Counted from the stretch's first letter, positions 32,771 through 45,970 are shown. The stretch is DNA of 64,000 bases from Polytrichum commune (GCA_950295325.1 OX485803.1:43663554-43727553); one strand, 5' to 3'. A program made the numbers and translations. Notes: generated from the letters alone by a model not told the origin.

Positions 32771-35499
32771 ACCTTTCTTGTTGCTTGAAGAAGCTTTACT
32801 AAGGGAGAGATACATAGCAAGAGTAAAGATCACAACTAGAAGGGAACGAGTTGAGAGATTTACGACATGTAATATATCATATTATCATAAGGTAGTGTTA
32901 AAGGATTATGGAATCGGACTCAACTTGCGTAACATTACTAAGCAATCATGTGCCGTGGAATGCTAGGAGCACAGTCTAAATTTGAGTCTCCATGTTGAGG
33001 ATTTGTACATTCCATAGTTATATCCTCAGGGCCCACCTAACAAATGCACCCCGAACGCACATTGCTTAATAATGTTATATGTAGGGAACTTATTTTTACT
33101 ATAGCCCCTAAATCGACGATGGATAAGTTTACATAAATGCCACAAACCCAAAGCTGATTATGTGTATGGAGCCATCAAGTTATTCATACTTATCCATGCT
33201 TGTAACTAGATGGCCCCATACAGTTTTTAGATAAGGTAAAGTTTGAGACAACGGTTTTGTGTGATTACTTCCAACTGGTATTTTAAGATATAAAGGTGGT
33301 AATGCTATTATTTGGATTCAAACTCTAACAAAATATATTGCAGCTACTGTAGACTTTACAATAGTTTAATAATGGTGATGGTAATTAGAAGCATGACAAA
33401 CACATCAAAGTAACAGCAACCTTCAAAACCTTAAATGCATTAGCAGGCGTCAAGGCAAACATGACCAAGTAATCGGAGTAAGTTCACCACAGGGCCCTGG
33501 CATCTATTCTTTTACATTTGTAATAATCTTGACCGTGTCCACCGGCTACGATGATGTGAGAAAGTTTAAATATACATTATCACCTCATGCCATCCTAGGA
33601 TGGAATCGTTCAGGCGAGCAAAAAACGTGTGCATATGTTGGTCTGTGGTGCTACACTGCCAATGCACTCTCCCTAAAAACCTGCTCTTGTCTTATGGTGT
33701 CTGGTAGCAACAGCCAGTCCCCTTACAGTCATTGTTGTCAGTATGAGAGATGATGATTCAGTTAGAGTCACATGTGTTTATCTTGGTCATTGTGACAATG
33801 CATACATGACTGAAGATTATGTGCCAATGGATAGGATAATCCGGGTGAAAGCCAGTAGTCTTGGAAGTATCTCAGGAACAACACATATTTAGTATATGAG
33901 TTGAATATGCAGCCTTGAATCAACAACTAGTCGATCTGGGCTCTTCATCAGAAAAATGAAACGATTGCAAGAGTCTACGATGCTCCTCTTAATACCTACA
34001 ATTAGCAGTGTGAAAATAAGTTATACAGCAAGCAAACACAAATCAGACATTCTTCTGTGATAATTCCCAACACCAGCAAGAATGACCCATGAAATTATTT
34101 TTGTTTCTACAAATTGAGGATGTCCGACGTGTAGGCTTGTTGCTTCATATCTCAGATGAGCAGCAATATTGCATTGCTAAATTCTGATAGACAACCACCA
34201 TGTAAATGGAACTGTTGCAATTGTGTCCACAAGGGAGGACAACAAGGGTTTAAAATTTTGATATTGAAACCCATTTCTGATGCCAGCCCCTCAATTTTGA
34301 GAAGACCAAATAAATTAGACTTGCAGACTCGACTATAAGCTGCGTGACATTCAAGTTGGACTATAAGGAGGAACTAATTGTCGAACTACGGATGTGGACC
34401 TAAGTAAGCTACAACAAGTTGAGGAATGTCAGAAAGACCAACTTCTTTCTCTGACAAAGAAGGCAATCGGCTACACCTAAGCTAAGTTTATGACTCCAGT
34501 GGTTCGTCTTAATCAGCTTTGATGTGCAATGATTGAGCACTGCAGCCTAACTGAGCATCACCTACTCAAGTCAGGTGCCTCTTCAGCCCAAGTGATCCAA
34601 CTGCAGCTTCTGTGCTAATCTCATGGGTCGAATTCTAACCTACTGCTCTGGAGTCTGCTTTCATTGGTCATTGGGACGCCCATGCATCGTCCGAAGCGTG
34701 TCGTGAGTTGGCGGAAAGATTCAGCGCAGGTTTGCCGTTGATGACGGATGTAAAGCTTTTCTTGACAAACGGACACCAGCTGCTGACCGCATTTGTATTC
34801 CCCCCACCCACTCAAAAAACCAATTTCGACGTTCTTTTAGGTCCGGTTGGATTGTCACCTCTTCCGCTAAGCAACATACAGAGCTTCCTATACACATGAC
34901 AATGAAAACGAAAATTGCGTCTTTTTTTTTACCCATTTTCACCCGTACTGTTTTCTACCATGTAATGTCGTCGTATAACACCTAAGAGCTCGACCAAACT
35001 ATGAAACCTCCTGTGAATGATCATCAGAAGCCGTATTGCAACAAGGTCCAATCCAAATTCCTCTGACACTCGCATCTTGCCATCCATGGGAAGGTACCTT
35101 GGTGCGCTTCCCAACACCTCATCCCTAATTCCTCAAATACCGACAGCATGTCTTTTACCTACAGCTCGTATAACTATGTCGCCCCGCGCCCTGCAGCTTG
35201 TCAACCTTTTGTTCAAATTCAAATTCGCAAATGCTCAATCCGCTACTTCGGGTTTCAGCTTGTTCTCTATAGTCGTGCCTACCCACGGCGTACGTACTTC
35301 CGGACGCCCTCTCCCGAAACTTTGGGAGAACCATCACCGACCAAGCAAATCATAAGTCCTCCACAACCGGGTGTCATCTTGATGAGAACACAACTTGCTG
35401 ATGCTCGTCAGTGCTGAACTTATTGAGAAATACTACATTCTAATTGAAGTGATGGACAGTCCAGCTCGGGAGAAATCCAAAGGCTTTTTCATGTAGATT
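32771..35499. other. Region downstream of the LBD gene
   Basis: GC rises toward 35 kb. The part nearest the LBD stop codon is probably its 3' untranslated region and flank on the minus strand. Reading frames at 34.7-35.4 kb (both strands) are short, overlap each other and match nothing recognised. A T10 run lies near 34921. Confidence 0.4.
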
Positions 35500-38477
35500 T
35501 CACTTCCTCCGAAGAAGGGAAGCGAGGGCTTGCAGGTCCCCTCCCTCGTCTACCTGACCTGCAGGTCCCAGTCCCCCATGAGTCCTGGACTTTTGTAGGG
35601 ATTCCAGGAGGCTCTGTTCGCTGGCAACTGACAATGGCTCCTGCAGGCTGCTGGACGGCATGCCCATGTCGTATTGGTGGTGCATCCCAGCTTGGAGGTA
35701 GTTACCGATCCCCTCCTCCTTCACTCTCGAGTAAGGCCCGGCACCAGAGCCACTTGGCATGCCCATCGAAAGTCCCGAAGTGGGTGACAGCTGCGAGTGA
35801 TCTGCAAGGTGCTGCATGTACTCCACCGCTTGGTTTGCCGTTGCTCCGAAGCCCACCATTCGTTGCTGTAACTGCTGCTGCTGTTGCTGATGATGATGCT
35901 GCTGCTGTTGGTGGTGGTGATGTTCGTGAAGATTTGCGTTGCGATCAGTGAGCTGCGCTTGCACTATTGCGAGCTCCTGCTGCAGTGCTGCTACCTAAAC
36001 GAGCAAATTGCAGATCACTTGTTGTCAAAAGCGGCTTATAGATAACTTCTATATAATATATGTAATACCTGTAGGGTTCAATAGTAGAAAGAGAACAAAA
36101 ACTGCAAGCGAAAGTCATTAAGTTTGACGCCATGGTATTACACTAATTACACGTAGGCACCACGTACGGTCCTCCCTCAGTCGCTTCGCCTGTCCTACTA
36201 CTGTAGAGTTATGAGATCCATCTGGTTCACTCGAACCGATGAACCTCGAGAAGGTTGATTGACGCTCACAAGACTTGAATTGACCTCAGAAACCAAATCT
36301 TAGCTTGATGTGCCTGAATGCCTTTGCAAATATTATGGACGTGACTCTTTCCAAATCAGATACTATTCCGTCAATTTGATGTAGTGGTAAGTAATTACAC
36401 AGTGTTCACAGTCTCCTTGACACCAGATCATTGCACTCATAAGATTTCAAACTGGACAGTCAACCAGTACTGTTTTCAACCTAGGCCGAATCGCTGATGG
36501 ATCCCTCAAAATCATTCATAGAATCTGATTGGAAGTCAAACTATCAATCTGAAGCTGATTGGAAGCGTTCCTCGGAATGACCCCCCGAAAGTCCTAATGA
36601 GATTTCATTATCAACACGTGAAATGGTAGACCATTGTCGTCACAAGAATAAAAGATGTGCAACTGAATTCAGGATGAATATAACACTGGACCTGATATGA
36701 GGTACTCTTTTAGGTAGTTTCCTGCTTACTAATGTTATCGCCACATACTTCGCTCAATTCAAATTTCCCTCAATGAATTATTGAACTTCAGGTACAACCG
36801 CAGCTCTAACTTCAGCACTGAGTTAGTGCTGATGGGATTCTTGAAGAAATGAGCATGACCCATTTCTTTATGGGACTTCAGCTATATTTTAATCAACGGC
36901 AGCGTCCATTGCAGCGGAAATTTACCCCTTGCTAATCCAGCTATGCTTAAAGCCGATGCCAAGATTGACTGTAATCTCAAAACCAGAAAGCCCCTCTATA
37001 TAACTGTTGAAGACACTTACTAGGGTAAGACCCCGAAGATCTCCTAATGGTCATCCCTCCATCATTCAAGTGCCGGTAAACCACAGTCTTGGGTCTGCCA
37101 TGAATCTTCAATTGGTTTTAAGAAAGATTCACCGACAAGAGTCGCGCCATATTACAGGCCAACTGGAGTTCCCGTTATAAGTTTCAGACAATTGGAGTGC
37201 CGCCCCATTGAAATCAATTTCGCGACTTGCACTGTTTCAAGCGCTCCATGTATATCATCAACCTGCCTACATACCTCGTGATATGTCTTGGTAGAGAGTG
37301 GCTCAAAAACAGTTATAAGTAATGTGAAACCTAAAATGTTGCACTGCTCAGTGATCAGACTAGCTGGCCAAAATACCAGGTACTTAGCGAGTCGCCAAGG
37401 GCAACCAGCAGCTACTCCAATTGTATCCGACCTCAAATCCTTGGTTGTAGCTATATAAGATCATGGAACTAGAACCTAAAAAGGATGCTCTCAACCACAA
37501 AAGCTATTCTCGGTCCTTGAGCGTCAAGTGTCCAACACAATGTTTCTTTGGGCTTGTCAAAACAACCTCGATCGGCATTAATTCCTACTGCAATCGCGGC
37601 CTCTTACGACCGTTACAAGCTATGCCTAGCACCTGAATCCAAAGTATCCCCCTGGACCAGGATTTTCTGAAAGAAAAACCCCAAGTGGATTGGTTTACTG
37701 CCACGATTCAGATACGAATTCAGTGTCTGGCACACGAATTCAACATAACAAGATTGAGGTGTCCTAGCCTACGGGGTTTAATTGCAACTGCAGTCAATTC
37801 GATCTCATCGGAAGCTGCCACGGAGATAACAGAAGTTGAGTCCCTTATGATGTACCAAGCTAGATTTGTAGTTCCAGATCGTACATCAATTCAGCCACAA
37901 GAAGCAGCTAGATATCCAAATGGAGAAGAAGACAATTTGTGACTCAGACCCAGTGGCTAAATAAGATACTGCGGGATATGTGAAAATGTCTTCAAGACCA
38001 GTGAGTAATTTAGAGAAAGCACCCCCTTCAGCAAGATTAAATTCCAAGCCTGCGGCTTTGCACGCACTAGCGATTGAAGGAAGTGTGCACCTGCAAACCG
38101 GAGGTCCCAGGGCGGGAGCGGCCCGCAGCACTGTGACTAGGCAAATCCTAACCATCTTGAGTAAACCCAAACCTACTTAGGTTCATGGAGGAAGAACTGA
38201 CCTGTTGCTGGAGGGCAAAAATTGTGGCCACGCAGCCGTAGACAGGATCAGAGAGTCTAGCTTGCGCTTCGTAGCTGATGGTCAGCACAGCATCGCAGCG
38301 TCGTGGCGTCGGAATGTGCAACAACAGCTTGGCCACATTGCTGGCCCCAAAAATCTTGTGCACAGCGGCAAACTTGGCAGCCCCTTGCTCGGCACCGAAG
38401 TAAGGCGCAAAAATGCAACCGCGCACACACTTCCTGCGGAGGAACTTGCAAGCGCCGCACGGCGCTCCACTGCTCAT
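35500..38477 (-). CDS. LBD: Class I LOB-domain (LBD) transcription factor, two exons
   Basis: Exon 1 is 38477-38202 (92 codons) and exon 2 is 35994-35500 (164 codons plus TGA); 256 residues in all, a normal LBD length. Donor CAACAG/GTCAGT and acceptor CGTTTAG/GTAGCA give a phase-0 intron just after FALQQQ, the usual LBD intron site. Residues 7-21 form the C block C-x2-C-x6-C-x3-C ([15 protein letters not shown]), about 36-56 the GAS block ([20 protein letters not shown]), then [13 protein letters not shown] and DPVYGC, and a coiled coil running across the splice junction ([15 protein letters not shown]). This coiled coil marks class I. The [20 protein letters not shown] stretch is closest to the LBD16/18/30-like subgroup, from memory. 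The C-terminal half is His/Gln-rich and variable, probably for activation. LBD proteins are nuclear DNA-binding regulators of organ boundaries and lateral organs. The start chosen is the ATG that gives [10 protein letters not shown]; the frame stays open 207 codons upstream without another ATG. Confidence 0.92.
35995..38201 (-). other. LBD intron, 2.2 kb
   Basis: Bounded by consensus GT (minus strand, at 38201) and AG (at 35995). Long for an LBD gene. Moderate GC, no transposon ends recognised inside. Confidence 0.8.
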
Positions 38478-40542
38478 GGACGTGTTATATCCACTTCCCC
38501 CACTGCCACCCGCTGCAGCTGCTGCGTTTCGACGACCGGAATATTCCTGCGTTCCTGCGCTCCTAGCCTTCGCAGAGCCCCGCGCTGCCTGCTCTAACGC
38601 CCTCTCTCGGTCGGAGCCAGTGTCGGAGCCTGGCTCTCGACCGCCACTGGAGCTGTCCAGATTATTGTGTGCTCCTGTGCTGTCCGATGCAGCAGGAGCT
38701 CCCTGAGACTGCTGGACCCAATTCTTGACCTGCTCTAGTTTCTCTTTGTCCCGCGAGCTCCAGCTCTCTCCCAGATCCTTGTCGCGCGAGGAAGCCCTGC
38801 CCCAACTGCTCTCGAGAGGCTCTCGGCTGGCCTCCCGCCCCCACGGTTGCACCAGCTCCTCGCTCTCGCGGAGCGCCGTCTCGCTGCCCTCCTGTACTGA
38901 GGGCCGCTTGCCTGCTCGGCTGCTCTCTGCCAGCTCGAGAGCGGATGCCACACCCCACTCTTGCTCCTCGCCGCTACCCTGATCGTCCTCGCCCCGCGCC
39001 AGTTCCCGCAGCGTGCCTCTCCCAGGACCCGCCAGCCTGCTACTTGGGCAGCCACGCTTGGCCCCTCCACACGGTGATTGCGTTGTATCCGAATACACCT
39101 AGGGCGGAATTCGACTACATACACACCTCCACATTCACTATACCTGTTGGACTTTGTCCAGGTCGCTTTGTAATCTCGCCCTGTACTGCTGATAAACCTA
39201 GGATGCGATCGAAGCTGGTCATGCAACTTGGTCCTCGAAGTCTGCCAGGTTTGATGGAGCAGTTGCGCACGATGCAGCGAGTCTCCGTTCGGGTTTGTCT
39301 CAAATCTGGACCAGTCTATCATACAACACGCAAATTCTCCGTCTTTGTGCATGGAGCTCGTCCCCAGCCTATTGCTATCCTGGAACAAAACGCATATGTG
39401 GCAGGAGGGAGTGCATGGTCTGTGTAGCTGAATACAGGATTCCGGTGGAGCTTTGCAGTGTCGAAATTGCGGAGGAATCTTTCCTGTCACGATGATGTGG
39501 GTCTGGCAGTATTTCTGGTGTGACGAAGTTGCTCGGTTTAACCTAGCAGCTCTAAGTAGATGCGAGCGATCCAGGTAGAGTATCTGGGCAGCATCATGCG
39601 TATCTTTCTGTCTGCACAATAATAATTAATCCTCCGAAAGTGACGACAAGGGAGCAGCCTAGCTAGATCATGAGGAATGATCAAACAATCATATATTCCA
39701 ACCGTATGCAACCTCCGTTTCTCAAATCTTCTGGTGAGGGTAACAAAGTAGCAGCTGCTGGTTCGTCAGTACTCTTCTGGTCTAGACGAATCCTTAAAAG
39801 GGATCCCTCTGCACAGCTTGGTCGGGTGCTCCTCTTGCGAGCCTCCCTACCGCTTTCCGTTGCATGAAGAGCACCTAGTATCCACCTAGTATCCCTGAAA
39901 CTCCGAGCGAGTGCCACAACCCCAAACCGAAGCCAGAAAACACGCTTGCCCCAGCTATCTATGCCAACCCCACGAGATCGAGCGGCCGACTCTTGCCCGT
40001 CCTAACGCCCCGCTAAAAGCGCTTGCGTACGACTCTCGGGTCCGGAAAAACGAGCGAGTCAGTCCGCTCCAAGAAAAGAGCGCCCAGGCGCAAAGCCGGA
40101 TGCAGGATTCGACTATGTACGAGTGACGGCACAGCGGGAAAGGGAGGGCCTGCGAGCGGGCGGCCGGGCGGGCGCGCGGGTGGGTGGGTTTTGATCCTTG
40201 GGCGTTGGGCTGGGCTGGGCTGCGCGAGGAGCAGGACTACCTTGTAGGAGCCACGACGCCGCGAGTGACGGGTGGGGTGAGGAGTTGAGCTGGGCTTTTG
40301 GATGCAGGTGGTGATGAGCCGTGGAGTGTCGGAGAAGGCAGGCGAGCGGGCAGGCGAGCGGGCGAGCAAGCGGAGGGCAGGGCGCGAGGCTTCCGGGCAA
40401 CGATCGCGATCGCAGGCGACGGAAAGACCTGCTTCTTTTGCTTTGTTTGTTACTTGTTTTTGCTGCGGAATTTGGCGGTGGGCCCTCGCTCGCTCGCTCG
40501 CTCACCCCAGCCCGCAGACTCCTCGTCAAACCCCCTACTACA
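38478..40542 (-). promoter_or_regulatory. GC-rich 5' region and likely promoter of the LBD gene
   Basis: GC content is much higher than in the window at large, peaking at about 39950-40510 with CG-rich simple sequence (GGGCGGGCGCGCGGG near 40168, and CGCTCGCTCGCTCGCTC near 40487). On the minus strand this lies upstream of the LBD start and most likely holds leader and core promoter. The minus frame open from 39098 to the ATG could be leader or an N-terminal extension; it begins just after a possible acceptor (CGCCCTAG/GTGTAT), so an upstream exon cannot be excluded. Long frames on the plus strand here are side effects of high GC. Confidence 0.5.
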
Positions 40543-41010
40543 CACTACACCAACTATCATATTCAGTGCGACTTACTCTTGGGATTTACACGGTGCTCTC
40601 TCTTTTTACTATTGAAATCATTTTCTACCAAGTAAAGTTGCCAATGTTCTATCACTACCAATTTAATCGCCTTATCAACTAAAATGAGCCAATTGGTCCC
40701 CTCAATTTAGTGTAGGGAACGTGATGGGAACGTAATGATTGCTAGTTGGTACAAAAGAATACCCGTTGAGGGTTCTTAAAATACAACTCAACTATTCCAA
40801 TACACCCACACATGTTTATGAAACCATGCAAATAATCAATTGTAATATGGAAGATCTCATCAATTGTGACAAAAGAATTGCCTCATAATGGCCCAATTGG
40901 CTCATTTTAGTTGATAAGGCCATTTTAACATTTGTTGGTAAACTATGAGATGTACGGTAACTAGATACAACATTGCGTAATTCACATTAAATATCATATG
41001 CAGTGTATTG
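40543..41010. mobile_element. CACTA-like MITE, copy B, upstream of LBD
   Basis: Left end CACTACACCAACTATCATAT; inverted right end CAATACACTGCATATGATAT; both continue into the family's GTGTCACTTACT and TTACACAATGCT-type words. Inside is a second, perfect 27-bp inverted repeat, starting CCTTATCAACTAAAATGAGC at about 40670 and mirrored near 40893-40919. No identical 3-bp flank was found. It lies directly beside the GC-rich promoter region of the LBD gene. Confidence 0.75.
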
Positions 41011-41052
41011 TCTGGCAGGGGTACATTTTTGTGATGTTTAGGATAGGGGAAT

Positions 41053-41774
41053 AACACCTACCGAGGGGTAATAGTGAAAATTGGCCCATACAAGTCAGGT
41101 TTGGTTCTCAATATAAGCTTGCCATGCTACATCGTTTATGTATTTGGTGTCACATGCATAATAGCGTCACTTATTATGTTTTTGAGGTGTATGCTAGTGA
41201 CCAACAACTTCACTATTGGTGTCACATGATGGCACTTGGTGTTCAAGTATGCTTACTAATATCTTGGTAGGAGTATGGTCAACAATGTTTTGAGGTGTAC
41301 GCCTATGTTACACAATGGTCTACAAGTTGACTAAATGTGTACACAAATGACACATGGCATTAGTGTGCTCAATAATATCTTCTTCTTGGATACTAAAACG
41401 TGCACACATGACATTAGTGTGCTCCATAATATTTTCCACATGCGTATTAAAACGCAAAACTATCATCTCAAGTATCCCCATGTGCTACACTGACAAAATG
41501 TGAATTAATTCTTGCTTAAGAAGTTACTTATGTTGACAAATGGTATCATATTGACAATTAGCAGACATGACACTTCAAGACCTCTAGGCATATGGTTTAG
41601 GCCCTTTGCAAATCGTGTACGTGACACTAAATACCATAAATGGTGTACTCCATGATTTCTAACCCCGATCGATGGGTTCGTTTAGATTTAAATAAAAATT
41701 TATGGGCTCTACAATATTAAATAGTGTTTACACCATTCCTCCCTCATGTCATCCTCTCCCTCCGGAGGCATTGT
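41053..41774. mobile_element. MITE family X, likely degenerate copy
   Basis: Left end AACACCTACCGAGGGGTAAT; the inverted right end ACAATGCCTCCGGAGGGAGA is a diverged match. Several ORF-free stretches with recurring CACATGACATTAGTGTGCTC words lie between. Pairing of these two ends is tentative. Confidence 0.4.
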
Positions 41775-41818
41775 AAAAATTCACCTACTAAGCATAGAAA
41801 TATGCTAGATAAATGTTG

Positions 41819-42229
41819 ACAACACCTACCAAGGGTGAGGGCGAATCAGGGGGAGGATGAAAATTTTGACTATTATTGTAGAGCTCAAATATTTTTCTTT
41901 TCAACGGTTCAAAGACACATGTATAGTCTACACCATTTATGATATTTAGTGTTGCTTACTATTCATAATTATGCAATGCTAGAACTTCTTACTCTACAAT
42001 TCATTTTTATTTCTTTTACAAAGGTTGAATAGGTTTTTCGGAAATTATAGAACATAAATGACTTTACTTGGTATTATACTATAATCTATGTGAATAGTTT
42101 GAGCACTATGTAACTTTGAATAGTAAGTGACACTAACTACCATAAATAGTGTAGTGACATTGAATTGGGGTAATTCAACAATGAGCCTACATGGTGTCCA
42201 TTCTTACCAATATCCCTTGGTAGGTGTTA
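41819..42229. mobile_element. MITE family X copy, host to a nested CACTA-like MITE
   Basis: Left end ACAACACCTACCAAGGGTGA, inverted right end AACACCTACCAAGGGATATT. The CACTA-like copy C (41926-42156) lies inside it, so X inserted first. Without the inner element it would be about 180 bp, the size of the family member at 43781-43966. Confidence 0.7.
41926..42156. mobile_element. CACTA-like MITE, copy C (nested)
   Basis: Left GTCTACACCATTTATGATAT, inverted right CACTACACTATTTATGGTAG; both continue TTAGTGTNNCTTACTATTCA then on to a TGCT. Terminal repeats about 55 bp. This copy shows the family's outer end most clearly. Confidence 0.8.
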
Positions 42230-43780
42230 GGAAACCAAATTGTACAAATATTGTATAGGCCAAGGGTTTTTTATGAAGTCAAATTGACTCTAATTTGGGG
42301 TCACATACCTTGATTTCAGGTAAGGTTTCTAGCTTGAATGAACTAACATAAATTTGGGGTGGAGGGGAGGGGGTTTTTCTGCACTCCTCATGGTTAACTA
42401 AATAGTCCTACTAGTGTGCGTGGTAAATCAATGTGGGAATATTTAATGTGGGCCGCTTTAGTTTTCTAGTCAAGGTGGAAATAGTGTGGGTCCTTGAGGC
42501 TTCCGACCAACACCTTATATAAAAGAAATAGTCATCTTACATCAAAGGTAGCATAAATAAAACTCACATGGATTTCATAGGAAACAAATTAATGTGGTCC
42601 AAAACAAATTGACAATTATAGATTTGTCGTGGGTTGAAAATCAATATGGGCTGTAAAGAATTATCATAGCCCAAACCAATAGGACTATTCAGTGTAGTTA
42701 TGATGAACCAAATTTCAATATACACCACCCATGCACCTATTTACTCCAAGTTTGGTTTGGGAGGGAGACATGGAGGAAGACCCATGGTTCTATTTCTATG
42801 CAAAGTTATATTTAGAGGGACACCAACCACCTACAAACTACATACCAATGAAGCACAAGCCACAACTACAATGGCATTGACCACCAACTCTTGATAAAAA
42901 AAAAGGGTTGTCAAGGGCAACGTTTTGGCTACAAGTTTTTTGACAAGGTAGGATTTTTGTTTCCTTTCTTTTTTTTTATTTACAAACTAAGCGTATTCAA
43001 TTGCAAGAGGTCACCAAAGTACAACCACTACAAGGAAACTCCTATTACATGTCCCAAGGGGAATCAAGAAATAATAGCCATCTTAGGTCCAACCTTCCAA
43101 AGTAACATGAACATTGCTCCTATGAGCAATAAGACCTTTAATGCACCACACCACATCAAACTCCTTGTGGACATTGCTATAAGCCACATCTGGGGCTTTA
43201 TCGGTAGACCATATGATAGAATGTAGATTGCATGTCTCAATGGCATGAAAGCATGCATTGTTATTTTTGGACAAATACTTATAGCCTACTCAAATTAATT
43301 GTTACTCCAAATCATTTGAATAATCCAAATATGAATGAAATATTTCATAAATTCATGATCCAAAAGTTAGCACTCCAATACTACTTTACTCGTGTCTTCC
43401 TTTCCCAATCCTATCCTCCACTGCTACTACTAATCATTCATCAAATTATCATGTACTAATATGATGTGCCCACCCAAAGTGAGTGACCCAACCTTATATT
43501 CTATATAAGATATGCATCGGCCCATGTCATCCCCTTGCTCTACACCACCTAGGGAAGCTAGAGAGCTTGAAGAAAGGAAGCTTCTCACTGATGAGGAGCT
43601 TCTCACTCATGCATATTCTTTCAAATCTATATACCTTAGCTTTTTACTAGGCTTCTAATGCTTAGATGGCACCTTCGTGGATTCAATGTGGAATGGCTAC
43701 GATGTCAAGCTCTCCATGAAGATCCTAATCTACTTCATGGATCATGTTGGTTAGGATCTTGTTAGGTTGGATTTTGTTCC
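42230..43780. other. Non-coding stretch
   Basis: AT-rich DNA; short frames near 42.7-43.4 kb have no known domain. No gene called. Confidence 0.4.
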
Positions 43781-43966
43781 ACAACACCTACCGAGAGAGG
43801 GATGGTAAAAACATGCCCCTTGTATGTTTATTGTTATTTCATCCCACTTTAATCAACTAGAATAATTTAGACCTCCATCTACCTAAAGTTAAGTTGGCTT
43901 TAAATTATAATCTTTGGATTGTACATAGTAATCAACATTTTCACCCTCCCCATCAATAGGTGTTGT
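43781..43966. mobile_element. MITE family X, 186-bp copy
   Basis: Left end ACAACACCTACCGAGAGAGG; inverted right end ACAACACCTATTGATGGGGA; both then run GGGTGAAAA-like. No target duplication could be fixed. Related copies at 41053-41774, 41819-42229 and 62812-63023. Confidence 0.7.
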
Positions 43967-45054
43967 AAAATCTTACCTGCTCAAGAATGTTGAGAGTTCA
44001 ATACATATCTATGATATATCTGATAATCAAGGAAATTGAATTTTGGCCTTCTGTGGACTCTTGGGTAGGGCACCTGCATGAGTGACAAGATGTACCAGGT
44101 TCAAATACTGGGGTTTCATGATTGAGCCACTTTCCGTGTCTCCAACATGGACTTAGGTGAGATTGATGCCCTAACCTAACACATGGTGAAGCAACTTACT
44201 TATCAAGCTGTTGAGATTTTGGTTATAATTCGAGTAATTTGAATCATTCTCATTTTGAGGTTAATACCTTACAGCTTTTGGTTTGTAGGGGCCTAGCAAT
44301 AGATTGCATCGAGGATGACATCATTGCGCCATGGCCAAGGCTATCCCATGTGAAATCGAACACGTGTTAGATTGGTTAGAACGGTGTCATTTTAGTGGCA
44401 TTTTGGTGTCATGTAGGTATTTTTTTAGTTTAGTGACATGGATTCAAATTATTTAATGGTTGAACGTGTCTCATATTTCTAACAAATCTTGTATAACTCA
44501 ATTTTTTGGGATAAAATTTTGTAGATGCCTCTAAACCCTATATTTAATGTCTTTCTTGTTGAAGAGTGTGAATCTTTCCACTTCACGGGAGAGAAATTAC
44601 AATACACCTAAACTATGAATGCAAATTATACTTTATGACACCATCCCTATGCAAAATTGTTTATGATTATCGCACCTCAAATCATAGATATTCCATTGAA
44701 ATCGGCTAGTGGTCAACTATCCCAGTATCTAGGGATAAAGATTTAGTTAATTTCATGTAGTTGAACATGTGCCACACTTTGTGTTGGAGTGTCCCCTTTA
44801 CAACTCCACTAGATATAAGTTTCCTTCTCTATTTAAGAATATATTATTAGGTAGTCTCAAGTCTTCCAATGGGATCATCAAGTTAATAGAAGTTGCCTCT
44901 ATCTTATCGAGGCCACTACACTTCATTACTCTATGGAATAGCCTATTTGAAGCTATCTTGATGTACTTCTAGTCACATAAGCCATTTGGTTTCTTGGACT
45001 TTAAAGTTCATTCAATTTCATTGAAAAATGTCAAGACATCCATCAAACCCCCAA

Positions 45055-45127
<73 letters not shown>

Positions 45128-45318
45128 TTGATCGTTCATTGGCCACACCCACAAGTAATAGCCCACGCACACAACTGATGCGGGCCACCAATGCACGGTT
45201 CCTACTAGCAGGGGCCACCTTTAGAGTTGATTTAGCTAGTGAGAGCCACTGGATGTAATTAGTGTTGGTACTCACCGTTCATTGATGGCTCACACCAGTA
45301 AGTGTGGTTGGAATATTA
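43967..45318. other. Non-coding stretch with a compound microsatellite
   Basis: Contains (TG)15 directly joined to (AG)19 at 45056-45123. Otherwise AT-rich with no recognised gene. Confidence 0.6.
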
Positions 45319-45815
45319 AGCCTGGTTCGCACCTGGCCTTACGTAGGGGTGTTGTTAAATTCATAAGACCGGTGAGATAGGGTTTGTTGTTTATGTTCAC
45401 ACTGCGAAAGGAAGCACAGGCTGGGTCCGTATTTTTAGCGTGGATATACGTATTCGATGTTCGCACCTACAATGACTAAGACGTACAAGTTGTGACAAGT
45501 GGCATTTGATGTCGATAATATGGAACAGCGGTCACACCTGATAAGAACGTCCGTAGGTAGTGGCGTCGGACGATGTCGCGATCTCTCCAATTGATCCTGT
45601 GGGATTTGGTGTCTCTATCAGTCTGGTTGATTCACGCTGCCATCTTCTGCTCATCCGAAGACATCATGTTCCATCACCTTGTTGTCAATTCTGCCTTGTT
45701 TGTTGTTCTCGGTGGTTCATTTTGTTAATTATTTTTTCGCTGCTTGCGTGTAGTTGAGGGTTCGGTGGTCCTTAAACTCACTTCTGATGATGCACAATTG
45801 AATGGTCAGGCATAG

Positions 45816-45848
45816 TTTAGGGTTTAGGGTTTAGGGTTTAGGGTTTAG
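45816..45848 (+). repeat. Interstitial telomere-type repeat (TTTAGGG)4.7
   Basis: Four exact TTTAGGG units and a partial fifth. This is the common plant telomere repeat. It lies about 500 bp inside the Harbinger element, upstream of its transposase remnant. Confidence 0.95.
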
Positions 45849-45970
45849 AAGAGAACAGTCGCATGCATTGCAGTATTTGAGCATGCCGCGTGAAGGATTA
45901 ATTGGCAATATAGCTTTTCGGAAGTAGATCAAGGCGTTGTGGTTTAGGGTTTTTTGTTTCTACATTATCA

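Noticed and set aside
35017..35417. Overlapping plus-strand frames downstream of the LBD gene, and a minus-strand frame with a hydrophobic start at 34721-34942
   Set aside because: They overlap one another on both strands, show no domain, and lie where the LBD 3' untranslated region is expected.
38735..39619. A 294-codon minus-strand frame and long plus-strand frames over 38.2-40.4 kb
   Set aside because: High GC lengthens random frames; the recognised LOB domain is in a different frame, and these translations are low in complexity.
44040..44120. tRNA-like word GGTTCAAATAC
   Set aside because: No cloverleaf, A box or acceptor stem could be made around it.
45008..45275. Frames encoding Ser-Leu and His-Thr repeats
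   Set aside because: Translations of the (TG)n(AG)n microsatellite.
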